Assembly: GCA_913047795.1 (NCBI GenBank)
Contig: CAJWTS010000003.1
Location: forward strand, 1 to 64,000
DNA: 64,000 bases
Origin: an uncultured Verrucomicrobiota bacterium
GTDB lineage: Bacteria > Verrucomicrobiota > Kiritimatiellia > CAJWTS01
Direction of reading: 5' to 3'
Shown: positions 47,614 to 55,995 of the stretch, one piece after another
Layout of the letters: each line of letters starts with the position of its first letter
Position numbering within the stretch: position 1 is the first letter of the stretch
The notes under the pieces: generated by a model
Databases searched by the model: none
Told to the model about the DNA's origin: nothing
What the model saw: the letters and a program-made list of their open reading frames with translations, nothing else
Translations under genes and position numbers: made by a program

Positions 47614-48978
47614 TCAGTTTACGCTGGACGATATTTCAAGCTTCTCCATCCGGTAGCGCAATATTCGGCGCGTTGTGCCGAGCAACTCTGCGGCGGTAGT
47701 CTGGACGCCCTGCGCTTGCTTCAACGCCTGCTCAATGAATTCGCGCTCGTAAGTGCTCACCGCTTCATGAAGCGTCAGACCGGTGGACAGTGCGTACGAT
47801 GGACGCGGCCCCTGGTGAAATTCTTCCGGCAGGATGTCGAGCGAGATCACGCGCTCCCGCGAGTTCAGAACCAGCAAGCGTTCAATGATGTTACGCAGTT
47901 CGCGCACGTTGCCCGGCCAATCGTACCGACACATGGCGTTCATCGCCGCGCCATCGATCTCCTCCGTCGCGACGTCCATGCCGGCGCGACATTCGTTGAG
48001 AAAATGGATCGCGAGGGCCGGCACATCTTCACGCCGCTCACGCAGCGGCGGCAGTCTGATCGGCACGACGCTCAGCCGATAGAAGAGATCGTCGCGAAAC
48101 CGACCGTCGAGCACCTCCTCGCGCAAATCCTTATTGGTGGCGGCCACAATCCGCGCATTTGTCCGAATCACGCGCGTGCCACCGACCCGCATAAATTCCC
48201 GTTCCTGAAGAACGCGCAGGAGCTTCACCTGCGTGGCCATCGACATCTCGGATACTTCGTCAAAAAAGAGCGTGCCGTTGCCTGCCAGGTCAAAGCGACC
48301 CATCTTCTGCGCTGTCGCATTGGTGAACGCGCCTTTCTCATGTCCAAAGAGTTCGGCTTCCATGAGCGACTCCGGCAGCGCGCCGCAGTGTACCGCCACG
48401 AACGGCTCATCTTTACGGCGGCTCGCAGAGTGAATCAGGCGCGCTACCAATTCCTTACCCGTGCCGCTCTCACCACAAATGAGTACCGTCGAGTCCGTCG
48501 CCGCGGCTTTGACCGCATCCTCAACGGACTTCTTGAAGGATTGCGATCCACCGATGATTCCGTCGACCGGAAACTGGCGCGAAACCTCCCCCTCGAGATT
48601 TGTGACCTTGCGATGCAGTACCGTACGCTCCACGGCACGGGCAACGATACGCCGGATCTCGGCCACATCAAATGGCTTACTGACAAAGTCGTACGCGCCG
48701 TCCTGTATCGCCTCGACAACCGGCCGTACGGACGTGGTTGCGCTGATCATAACGACCGGCGTATCGGGGTAAATTTCGTGTATTTCTTTTAGGAGCGACA
48801 GACCGTCGCGTTCCGGCATCATGACGTCGAGCAGAACAACATCGACGCGTTGCTGCGCCAGAACGAGAAGTCCTTCTTCCGCGTTCTCGGTTACGGAGAC
48901 AGCATAGGTCTCGGAAAAGATGACTTTTAGCGACTCGCGGCTGCCGAGTTCGTCATCAACGACTAATATGTGCTTCAT
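47614..48978 (-). CDS. NtrC-family sigma-54-dependent response regulator
   Basis: 454 residues. Receiver domain 1-120: VVDDE, phospho-acceptor in VVLLDVMMPERDG, Thr in VMISATTS, Lys in VSKPFD. AAA+ domain ~145-380: IIGGSQSF, Walker A GESGTGKE, the sigma-54 loop as GAFTNA where GAFTGA is normal, Walker B GTLFFDEVSEM, R-finger region FRDDLFYRLSVVPI. Fis-type HTH at 410-454 (TTAAELLGTTRRILRYRMEKL). It should activate sigma-54 promoters when phosphorylated. It overlaps the second histidine kinase by 23 bases. Layout and company resemble PrsR of exosortase loci. Confidence 0.93.
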   Translation of the reverse strand: MKHILVVDDELGSRESLKVIFSETYAVSVTENAEEGLLVLAQQRVDVVLLDVMMPERDGLSLLKEIHEIYPDTPVVMISATTSVRPVVEAIQDGAYDFVSKPFDVAEIRRIVARAVERTVLHRKVTNLEGEVSRQFPVDGIIGGSQSFKKSVEDAVKAAATDSTVLICGESGTGKELVARLIHSASRRKDEPFVAVHCGALPESLMEAELFGHEKGAFTNATAQKMGRFDLAGNGTLFFDEVSEMSMATQVKLLRVLQEREFMRVGGTRVIRTNARIVAATNKDLREEVLDGRFRDDLFYRLSVVPIRLPPLRERREDVPALAIHFLNECRAGMDVATEEIDGAAMNAMCRYDWPGNVRELRNIIERLLVLNSRERVISLDILPEEFHQGPRPSYALSTGLTLHEAVSTYEREFIEQALKQAQGVQTTAAELLGTTRRILRYRMEKLEISSSVN

Positions 48979-50986
48979 CGTGCGGCGTCCCTATCTCCAT
49001 CCGGCGCTGCGGCAAAACCATCGTCACCGATGTTCCATGATCGCTCGATTCCACGTCGAGCTGTCCATTGTGGTCGGTCACCGTGCGACGCGCGATGGGC
49101 AAACCGAGTCCGATGCCGCGCGCCTTGGTGGTGCAGAACGGCGAGTAAATCTTCTCCATGATTTCCCCCGAGATGCCGCGACCGTTGTCGCGAATATTGA
49201 TCACGACACCGCCGCCCTGGGCTTTATCCATGCTCGATGCCGAGATACGAACCGACGGCGAGTCACTCGCGTGCAACGACTCCAACGCGTTCACGAGCAG
49301 ATGCGTCAGGCATTCCGTCAGGGCCAGTTCGTCGCCATGGATCACCTCGAGGCCTTCCTCGGCACTGGTTTCGATCTGGAGACCCGTCTTGGGGCCGCGC
49401 AAAACGGCAAGATCACTGGCCTTCTTCAAGACCTGTTCTACGTTGAGGGGTCTTTGCTGCACCTGTGGCGGATTGGCGAACGAGTCGATCTGGTCGACCA
49501 TCTGGTTCAGGCGCGCTACCTCCGCTTCAACCAGAGTGCTGAACTGCTCCCGAAATTCCTCATCGGAGTAGCGCTCCGGCAGGAGTTGCGCGAAGGTACT
49601 GACAGCGACCAGCGGATTCCGCACCTCGTGCGACATGGCGGACGCCAGTTCCGTCCAGAATACAGCGCGCTCGAGCTGTTCCTGTTTCTCGGTCAGCAGG
49701 CGCTCGCGCGTGAGGTCCTTGATAACCGCCACGGCCCCGAGGCAGTCGTCGCCGCTCATCAAGCGCTCGGTCGACACGGCGATTGAACGTTTCGTGAATG
49801 GATCAACCCATTCCTGCAATTCCTGTTCTCCCTTTCCTGCGATCGCACCGGTCAACATATCCGATAGCTGGCTTCCCAGCTTCGCGGCATGCTGGCCGAG
49901 CAACTGGTCTCCCGGGTACTCCAGGATCGTAGCGGCGGACTCGTTGAACCAACGAATGACGGCGGCTGAATCGACCGAGACGATGCCGACCGGAATCGAC
50001 TGCAGCACCGTTTCCGCAAACGTCTTCTGAACGGCGTTCTCGCTGTAGAGCTGCGCGTTCTCCAGCGATGTGGACACATGCTCGGCGAGGGCCATCAACT
50101 CTTCGAGATGACCCTCGTCGAACGGGACACCCGTCAAACGATGGCCGATGAAAAGCCATCCAAGCAGGCGGTCGCGAGCCAACAACGGCACAATCAGCTC
50201 CGCACCAAGCATGTCCAGCGACTGGTCGAGAACCACGCGCTCCTGAGCATCGCGAATATGTGCCAGACTTTCGCGCGAGACCAGGTGGGCGTTGAATTGA
50301 AGCCACTGCACCAACGGATCTTCGGGTGAGACGATCAGATTCCAGGAATCCTCGAAACACTTGATCCCGGCCTTGAGGCAGTACCGGCCACTCTGGAAGT
50401 CTCGCGCGAAGATCCCAACGCGTGTGACCCGCGCGAACGACTGCACCACCTCCACCACGTTGTCCAGCATCACGTTGATGTCGTCGAAATGACGAAACAG
50501 GCGGTGCATCAATTGGTGCTGAAACAAGCCGCTACTTCCGGGGGCCTGCGGCGCGGCAGGCGGGGCCTGGCCGCGGTCGCCGGTATCGAACGACTTCTGG
50601 CGCAACAGTCTATTCTCACGCACCAATTTCAGATGCGAGAACGCGCGGTCAACCAGTCCATGCAGACGCAGGCGGTTGGCCTTGAGATCTTCGACGGCGT
50701 AGACGCCCAGCCCCTCGGCTTCCAGGGCCGGTTCCGAACGTGGCACCGCCAGCACGGTCACGAGCGACTCGGGCATCTGTGCTTTCAGCCGGGAAATCAG
50801 GTCGGCGGAATCCGGACAACGCACATCCACAAAGACCAGGGTCGGATCCAGTTTGCGCGACGAGGATTCGAGCCGCTCCGGCTCGCTCACGTGCTGTACA
50901 CTGGCCACGCTGTACAGATAGCCGCCAACGCGGCGCGCAAGCTCATCGTCTTGCGTATACAAAACACAGACTGGAAGGAGGTTCAT
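48956..50986 (-). CDS. Soluble sensor histidine kinase with receiver-like, GAF and PAS domains
   Basis: 676 residues, no membrane segment. Residues 1-120 look like a diverged receiver (VCVLYTQDDE, TLVFVDVRCPDS with an Asp, but no clear conserved Lys). A GAF domain follows at ~150-310, a PAS at ~320-430 (IPVGIVSVDSAAVIRWFNESA), HisKA with the phospho-acceptor His in AMSHEVRNPL, and an HATPase (HLLVNALESL, IRDNGRGI, ARGIGLGLPIARR). It is coupled at both ends: a four-base overlap with the 7TM kinase gene and a 23-base overlap with the regulator gene. Two kinases for one regulator suggest input integration or a kinase/phosphatase split. Confidence 0.9.
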   Translation of the reverse strand: MNLLPVCVLYTQDDELARRVGGYLYSVASVQHVSEPERLESSSRKLDPTLVFVDVRCPDSADLISRLKAQMPESLVTVLAVPRSEPALEAEGLGVYAVEDLKANRLRLHGLVDRAFSHLKLVRENRLLRQKSFDTGDRGQAPPAAPQAPGSSGLFQHQLMHRLFRHFDDINVMLDNVVEVVQSFARVTRVGIFARDFQSGRYCLKAGIKCFEDSWNLIVSPEDPLVQWLQFNAHLVSRESLAHIRDAQERVVLDQSLDMLGAELIVPLLARDRLLGWLFIGHRLTGVPFDEGHLEELMALAEHVSTSLENAQLYSENAVQKTFAETVLQSIPVGIVSVDSAAVIRWFNESAATILEYPGDQLLGQHAAKLGSQLSDMLTGAIAGKGEQELQEWVDPFTKRSIAVSTERLMSGDDCLGAVAVIKDLTRERLLTEKQEQLERAVFWTELASAMSHEVRNPLVAVSTFAQLLPERYSDEEFREQFSTLVEAEVARLNQMVDQIDSFANPPQVQQRPLNVEQVLKKASDLAVLRGPKTGLQIETSAEEGLEVIHGDELALTECLTHLLVNALESLHASDSPSVRISASSMDKAQGGGVVINIRDNGRGISGEIMEKIYSPFCTTKARGIGLGLPIARRTVTDHNGQLDVESSDHGTSVTMVLPQRRMEIGTPHDEAHISR

Positions 50987-53463
50987 ATCAGTGCCTCCGC
51001 GGGGACGACGAGCGGGAAGGTCACGTAAATCGTGGTACCTTCGCCCAAGCCACTCTCGACCTCCACGGACGCTCCATGCTCTTGAATAATGTTATGCGCA
51101 ACCGACAGCCCCAGGCCGGTGCCGGTATCCTTTGTCGTAAAAAACGGATCAAAAATTCGCTGAGCGTCTTCGGGAGTCATGCCGCAACCCGTATCCTGAA
51201 TACTGACGCGCACCCGGCCGTCGGCGCCGTTCCCCGGGGAGCTGTTCCATTCCGGCGGCAGGATACTGGTCGATACGATCAGCTCACCGCCATTCTCCAT
51301 CGCCTCGATCGAGTTGAGGAAGAAGTTGATCAAGGCCTGGCTCAGCGTCTCCGCATCGCCCTGGATGCGGTCGGCATCGGCGGCGTAACAACGCAACAGC
51401 CGAACACCACGATGCCGGATCGGCTGCTCAACCAGTTCGACCGAGTGCTCAAGGATCTCGTGCAGGCTGCTCTCGACGAGCTCAACCGGCGCGGGACGCG
51501 CAAAACGCAGAAGCCGGGTCACGATCGAATCGATACGGCGCACCTCTTCTCCCATCAGACGCGAGAAGGAACTGCGAAACTCCTCATCGTCATACCGTTC
51601 CGGGAGAAGCTGCGTGAAGGTCTTGATCGATACCAGCGGATTCTTGATCTCGTGGGCCATGCCGGCTGAGAGCGTACCGATACTGGCCAGTCGATCGGAA
51701 CGGCGCACTTGCTGCTCAAGGCGCTTCACGTCTGTGATATCGCTGACCACAAGCAATCCGCCGAGCCGATCGGACGAACGTCCGTAGACGACGTTACAGT
51801 TCAGCAGCACGGAAAAGCTGTCTTTCGTCTTCGATTCGAGGTGCGCCTGTTCGGCGCGTATCGTGATTCCGTCGCGCAGCGATGCGGTCAGGGCTTTATA
51901 CAACGGATCGGGTAAAACCGTGATCGGTTGGTTCAGCGCTTCTTCCCCCTTCATACCTGTAATGCGCTGCGCCTCACGATTGAACACCGTGATCAAGCCG
52001 TCCTGATTGGCGGCAACAATACCACTCACCATCGCGTCCACCAGCGTCTCATTGTAGATCTTGCCGTTCTCCACCTCGGTGTACAACCGGGCATTCTGGA
52101 ACGAAATGGCAAGCTGGTCGCAGAGCAACTGCAGCCCGTCTTCCTCGCGTGCGCTATAGACCCGGCCGGAAAGGCGCGGACCAACCATCATGATGCCCTG
52201 CAGATCCCCGCCCGACTTCACACCCATGGCCACCGCGGCTTCGCAATCGGCTAGATGTCGCGCCGCCGCCGCGAGAACGTCATCCCGGCGCGCGCGACGC
52301 ACCCCCACCGTGGAGACAGGCTGCTTGCTGCGTTCGAGCAGGCGAACGAGAGAATCGGCGCGTGGAATATATTTACTCTGGCCATTGGCGTAGGGATAGG
52401 CCTGTACGTACCCGCCGTTCTGCGAAACGAGGATCATCACGCGGTCGCTTCCGGTGGCACTCTTGACCACGTCCGCGAATCGATTCAAGACCACGTCGAT
52501 ATTGCCGATCGATAGCAAGGCGTCGCTTGCTTCGCGGATCATGGCGTGCACGTCCATCGCATTGCGGTTAATAAAGATACGATTCGCGAAACGCTGCATG
52601 ACGCCCTGTGTGGGAGCCAGGGAAAACGCTACAACCAGCGCGCCCGCCATGGACGGCAGAAACGGCCAACCCAGATTCAGCCAGCCCAGGGCGATATCCA
52701 GTCCCATCGACACGCCCACGTAGAGCACCACGAGGTACGCCCCGACCAGCCCGTAGGCCGTTGAACTTCGCAGAACATCGCTGACGCTCATGATGCGACG
52801 CGTAACGATTCCATACGCGATAATCGCATCCATCGCGACGACGGCCAGCGGCGTCATCTGCATAATATCGGCGTGACCGGTCCATCTAGGGATGAAGAAG
52901 TGCAGGGTGAGGCCCCACGCCACGGCTGCCAGGAAGCCAAAGACGGTGAATTCAAGTTCGGCGCGCTCGACACCCTCGCGCTCCCTCAGGTCTCGCGCCA
53001 GGCGACGAATCATCGTGGTCAACGCAAACAACCAGAAACCCATGTAGATAAATTGCCCGGGCCCGAACAACGGCTCGGCGAAGCCCGAGTCGTTGTATCT
53101 AAATCCATGCGCATAGAATTTCGTCTGGCAGACAGCGGCCACGCCAACAAACGGAATAATCAGAACGCGTAGCTGTCTCCAGACCTGCCGCCCCGAACAA
53201 CCGGGATCACTGATCGAGATACGCAGATAATCGATCAGAATCGGGATCGCGATCGAGGCGACCGCCGCCTGGCGAATCCAGAACAGCACGCCATCCCCGG
53301 CAAAGGAGCCAATTCCCATGCACAAAAGCCAGACCAGGAAGCCACAAGTAACCACCAGGAAGGAGCGATTCGCGGAGCGACCCGGATTCATCCAATACAC
53401 CAGAATGCCGATAAAGAGGTTTACGACGATCGCGACGAAGGTGGATGTTTGGAAAAGATTCAC
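50983..53463 (-). CDS. 7TM-GAF-PAS sensor histidine kinase, PrsK-like
   Basis: 826 residues. The N-terminal ~290 residues contain about eight hydrophobic helices of the 7TM histidine-kinase sensor type (FVAIVVNLFIGILVYWMNPG, FLVVTCGFLVWLLCMGIGS, ... STAYGLVGAYLVVLYVGVSM). GAF at ~310-450 and PAS at ~470-580 follow (VDAMVSGIVAANQDGLITVFNREAQ). Then comes HisKA with His in GMAHEIKNPLVSIKTF and an HATPase (LINFFLNSIEAM, IQDTGCGM, TGTGLGLSVAHNIIQEHG). The 7TM-GAF-HATPase plan resembles PrsK of exosortase gene clusters, but no exosortase lies here. Its first codon overlaps the end of the ketoacyl synthase gene by four bases, so both are made together. Confidence 0.9.
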   Translation of the reverse strand: MNLFQTSTFVAIVVNLFIGILVYWMNPGRSANRSFLVVTCGFLVWLLCMGIGSFAGDGVLFWIRQAAVASIAIPILIDYLRISISDPGCSGRQVWRQLRVLIIPFVGVAAVCQTKFYAHGFRYNDSGFAEPLFGPGQFIYMGFWLFALTTMIRRLARDLREREGVERAELEFTVFGFLAAVAWGLTLHFFIPRWTGHADIMQMTPLAVVAMDAIIAYGIVTRRIMSVSDVLRSSTAYGLVGAYLVVLYVGVSMGLDIALGWLNLGWPFLPSMAGALVVAFSLAPTQGVMQRFANRIFINRNAMDVHAMIREASDALLSIGNIDVVLNRFADVVKSATGSDRVMILVSQNGGYVQAYPYANGQSKYIPRADSLVRLLERSKQPVSTVGVRRARRDDVLAAAARHLADCEAAVAMGVKSGGDLQGIMMVGPRLSGRVYSAREEDGLQLLCDQLAISFQNARLYTEVENGKIYNETLVDAMVSGIVAANQDGLITVFNREAQRITGMKGEEALNQPITVLPDPLYKALTASLRDGITIRAEQAHLESKTKDSFSVLLNCNVVYGRSSDRLGGLLVVSDITDVKRLEQQVRRSDRLASIGTLSAGMAHEIKNPLVSIKTFTQLLPERYDDEEFRSSFSRLMGEEVRRIDSIVTRLLRFARPAPVELVESSLHEILEHSVELVEQPIRHRGVRLLRCYAADADRIQGDAETLSQALINFFLNSIEAMENGGELIVSTSILPPEWNSSPGNGADGRVRVSIQDTGCGMTPEDAQRIFDPFFTTKDTGTGLGLSVAHNIIQEHGASVEVESGLGEGTTIYVTFPLVVPAEALI

Positions 53464-54704
53464 AAGGAAGGCGCCTTTTCCAATACCAGCGACGAATTAC
53501 CGCCACCGAGCCCGTGCACATTGACTGCCGCGACGTCGACCGGCACCTTACGGGCCTTCAGCGGGACATAATCCAGATCGCACTCCGGGTCCCTATTGGA
53601 ATAATTAGCGGTTGGCGGAACAATACCGTCCCGAATAGATAATGCCGCCGCCATCACTTCCATCGGCCCGGCAGCGGAAAGCGGGTTTCCGGTGACCCCC
53701 TTGACCGAACTCACGGGTACGCGATAGGCTTCGCGCCCCAGAACCTTCTTAATGGCGTGTGTTTCGACCCGATCAACGACTGGATCACTGGGACCGTGGG
53801 CGCAGACGTAGTCCACATCGACCGGACGGCGACGGGAATTAGCCAACGCCTCGGCCAGGGAAGTCTCCAGACCTGACCCGTGTTCCTCTCCCGGTGCGTC
53901 ATTGCAGGTTCCATAACCACTAATTTCCGCGTAGATCGAGGCTCCGCGCGCCATCGCATTTTCGAAATTCTCCAAAATGAGGACGCCGGCGCCCTCGGCG
54001 ATGATTCCCCCTTGTCGATCTCGATCGAACGGTCGACTCAACATGCGTGGATCGATCTCACCCGTCAGCGGCGACAATCCCGATGCCCCCATCAATGCGA
54101 CACCCAGCGAACTCGTTGGCGAATCCGTCCCGCCGGCGATCACGATGTCCGCCCTTCCCTTGCGAACCATCTCGGCACCGATCCCGATCGCGTCCAGGCC
54201 GGCATGGCAGGCCGACGAGATTGTCTGTGTCTGGGCTTCGATCCCGAATTGGTTGGCAATCTCGCTGGCCACGGCATGTGGCTGCGAAGATGAAACGGTA
54301 TAGGAACTGATCCGCTCGATTCCCTTCGTCTGCCAGGTATCCTTGCCCTTCTCCACGACATCCATTGCGCTCGAACTGACCCCAATGACGATCGGAATCG
54401 GCGAAAAACCGTTCATGCTCTCGGAGGTACAGTCGGCGTCATCCATCGCCATCTTGGTGGCGGCGAGGCAAAGTTGAGTGTGCCGACCCAACCGCTTGGG
54501 CTTCACAGCGCCATTGAAGTAATGCCGGATGTCGAAATGCTTCACCTCGCCCGCGACACGAATAGGATAGTCCGCGGCGTCAAACGACGTGATGGGTCCA
54601 ATCCCGCTCTCACAAAAGAGAATCGATTTCCAAAATGCTTCCAAGCCGCTGCCGTTCGCGGCCAGCACGCCCATGCCTGTTATGACAACCCGAGTCGGTC
54701 TCAC
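53460..54704 (-). CDS. FabF-type beta-ketoacyl synthase with Asn at the second catalytic His
   Basis: 414 residues, full length. Conserved N-terminus RVVITGMGVLAANG; nucleophile Cys 166 in SSACHAG; His 303 in CAHGPSDP; Lys 335 in SSVKGVTG. At position 340, where FabF has its second catalytic His (GH-x-x-GAAG), this protein has Asn (GNPLSAAGP), giving a Cys-His-Asn set like that of KAS III. The C-terminal GGGN motif is intact (HGLGGGNSSLV). Condensation is therefore plausible but substrate handling may differ. No acyl-carrier protein or ketoreductase lies nearby; instead it leads a two-component operon with a four-base overlap to the 7TM kinase. It may produce or modify an acyl signal or lipid sensed by that kinase (inference). 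Confidence 0.88.
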   Translation of the reverse strand: MRPTRVVITGMGVLAANGSGLEAFWKSILFCESGIGPITSFDAADYPIRVAGEVKHFDIRHYFNGAVKPKRLGRHTQLCLAATKMAMDDADCTSESMNGFSPIPIVIGVSSSAMDVVEKGKDTWQTKGIERISSYTVSSSQPHAVASEIANQFGIEAQTQTISSACHAGLDAIGIGAEMVRKGRADIVIAGGTDSPTSSLGVALMGASGLSPLTGEIDPRMLSRPFDRDRQGGIIAEGAGVLILENFENAMARGASIYAEISGYGTCNDAPGEEHGSGLETSLAEALANSRRRPVDVDYVCAHGPSDPVVDRVETHAIKKVLGREAYRVPVSSVKGVTGNPLSAAGPMEVMAAALSIRDGIVPPTANYSNRDPECDLDYVPLKARKVPVDVAAVNVHGLGGGNSSLVLEKAPSL

Positions 54705-55027
54705 ATCTATTTTCTCAATCTAGTTTTTGCAAAAAACATTGCGCGTATCGAATAGAAGCTACTTTAATGCCATCAACAATTTATAAACAAGCGCTTTCGT
54801 TCAAATATGTACAGCACAAAAGGAGGGTGTACAAAATTGGACAATAGTTATACACAACATCTTGTGGTATGTACTAATAGATCATCAAGATGTGGGATCT
54901 GTTGATCTGGTACGTTTACTGCTAGATATTACTTGTCTTGTTTCACGCACCGAATATGGGTGCTTCACGCGCGGAACGGGACACCAAGCACGTTACAGAG
55001 GACAGGTGTCCAACAGGAGAGGCAAGC
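54705..55027. other. AT-rich divergent promoter region between the ketoacyl synthase and FadL-like genes
   Basis: About 320 bases, clearly more AT-rich than the surroundings, separating two outward transcription units. On the minus strand TTGTTT, 18 bases, TAAAGT (around 54764-54793) is a possible promoter for the synthase operon. ACATCTTG and CAAGATGT at about 54858 and 54886 form an 8-bp inverted repeat 20 bases apart, and an isolated AAAGGAGGGTG at 54819-54829 opens only a five-codon frame. No sigma-54 -24/-12 pair was found. Confidence 0.45.
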
Positions 55028-55987
55028 ATGGGAATCACATCATACAACCGACTGAGGGTATCGGTCATGGCGATCGGTATCGCACTCGTCACGTTCGTAA
55101 GCACGACCTGCGGAGGAGGGTTTCACAGTTCTCCTGGTAGTGCCGCGACGGCCAGCTCTGTCGGCGGACTGCTGGTACACATCTACGATGCATCGGCTGC
55201 AAAGGACAACCAGGCACAAGCCGCCAACCGCAAAGAGCGGCCCCCAGCGCTCGACGTCTCAATCGCATATGGTGAGAACAACTTTTCCAAGGCCCACAGC
55301 CGCCGTGGCGCGACCGACAAGGAGCGCTGGGGCGACATGCCGGGCGCATGGGGCAGCCATCCTGCTGATCTAGGCAGCGGTGAAGCAGGCCTCTACAATA
55401 CGACCCCGGACGGTCGCAACGGAAACCCGATGACGTGGCAATCGCGGGTGCAAGCCCATCGGTCCGGACCATCCGGCACGGTTAGCCCGATCAAGGTGGC
55501 GCTCGGCGCGGAAATCGACGATTCCGTTAGAATCGAGTTAGACGCATCATGGATTGAGGCGCCCAAGAGCGAGGAAGCCCCGTTATCGATTGGCAATCCA
55601 GTCTACCCCATGCCGGCATCCACGCTCGACGACGGCGATGAAAATTGGGTTCACGGCATGGGTCTCGACTTTGCTTTTAACAGGGAATGGACGGCGCGCG
55701 CCGGTTATATCCATGTCCAGTCCCCTACCCCCTCAACGACGGTCCTGCCCTTGGGTGCGGAGGAGGACCAGAGTGTCATCTCGTTCGGCCTGGGTCATCA
55801 TACCGCCGAATACGCTCTCGAGATGGCGTACGCCATGGGCGTTTTCAGCGATCGCGCCACACGCGGAGGCGGAAATACCGCGCTCGGAAGCAAATACGAT
55901 TTTGCCGCTCATCTGGTCGGCTTTTCCTATCTTCGCGCAGTTTTTGAATCTTCAGGATATTTTTCCTACACCTACCAACAGAATTGA
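55028..55987 (+). CDS. Shortened FadL-like outer-membrane protein
   Basis: 319 residues. Signal peptide (MAIGIALVTFVSTTCG), then GGGFHSSPGSAATASSVGG and YDASAAKDNQA, a clearly eroded version of the FadL hatch. The C-terminal half matches FadL: DDSVRIELDASWIEAPKSE, NWVHGMGLDFAFNREWTARAGYIHVQSPTPSTTVLPLGAEEDQ and the last beta-strands. The section between (about residues 60-140) is polar and unlike barrel strands, so some strands seem missing. It is about 100 residues shorter than the intact FadL protein encoded at 17619. GGAGAGG precedes ATG 55028. It directly precedes the receiver-kinase gene and could be its sensory partner or a decaying paralogue. Confidence 0.7.
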   Translation: MGITSYNRLRVSVMAIGIALVTFVSTTCGGGFHSSPGSAATASSVGGLLVHIYDASAAKDNQAQAANRKERPPALDVSIAYGENNFSKAHSRRGATDKERWGDMPGAWGSHPADLGSGEAGLYNTTPDGRNGNPMTWQSRVQAHRSGPSGTVSPIKVALGAEIDDSVRIELDASWIEAPKSEEAPLSIGNPVYPMPASTLDDGDENWVHGMGLDFAFNREWTARAGYIHVQSPTPSTTVLPLGAEEDQSVISFGLGHHTAEYALEMAYAMGVFSDRATRGGGNTALGSKYDFAAHLVGFSYLRAVFESSGYFSYTYQQN

Positions 55988-55995
55988 TTAATACT

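Noticed and set aside
47509-48792. 427-codon plus-strand open frame
   Set aside because: Antisense to the NtrC-type regulator, which has complete motifs; composition is that of a reversed AAA+ gene.
47614-53463. Exosortase/PEP-CTERM locus suggested by PrsK/PrsR-like proteins
   Set aside because: No exosortase gene and no PEP-CTERM tail on any secreted protein in the window; only the kinase/regulator layout is shared.
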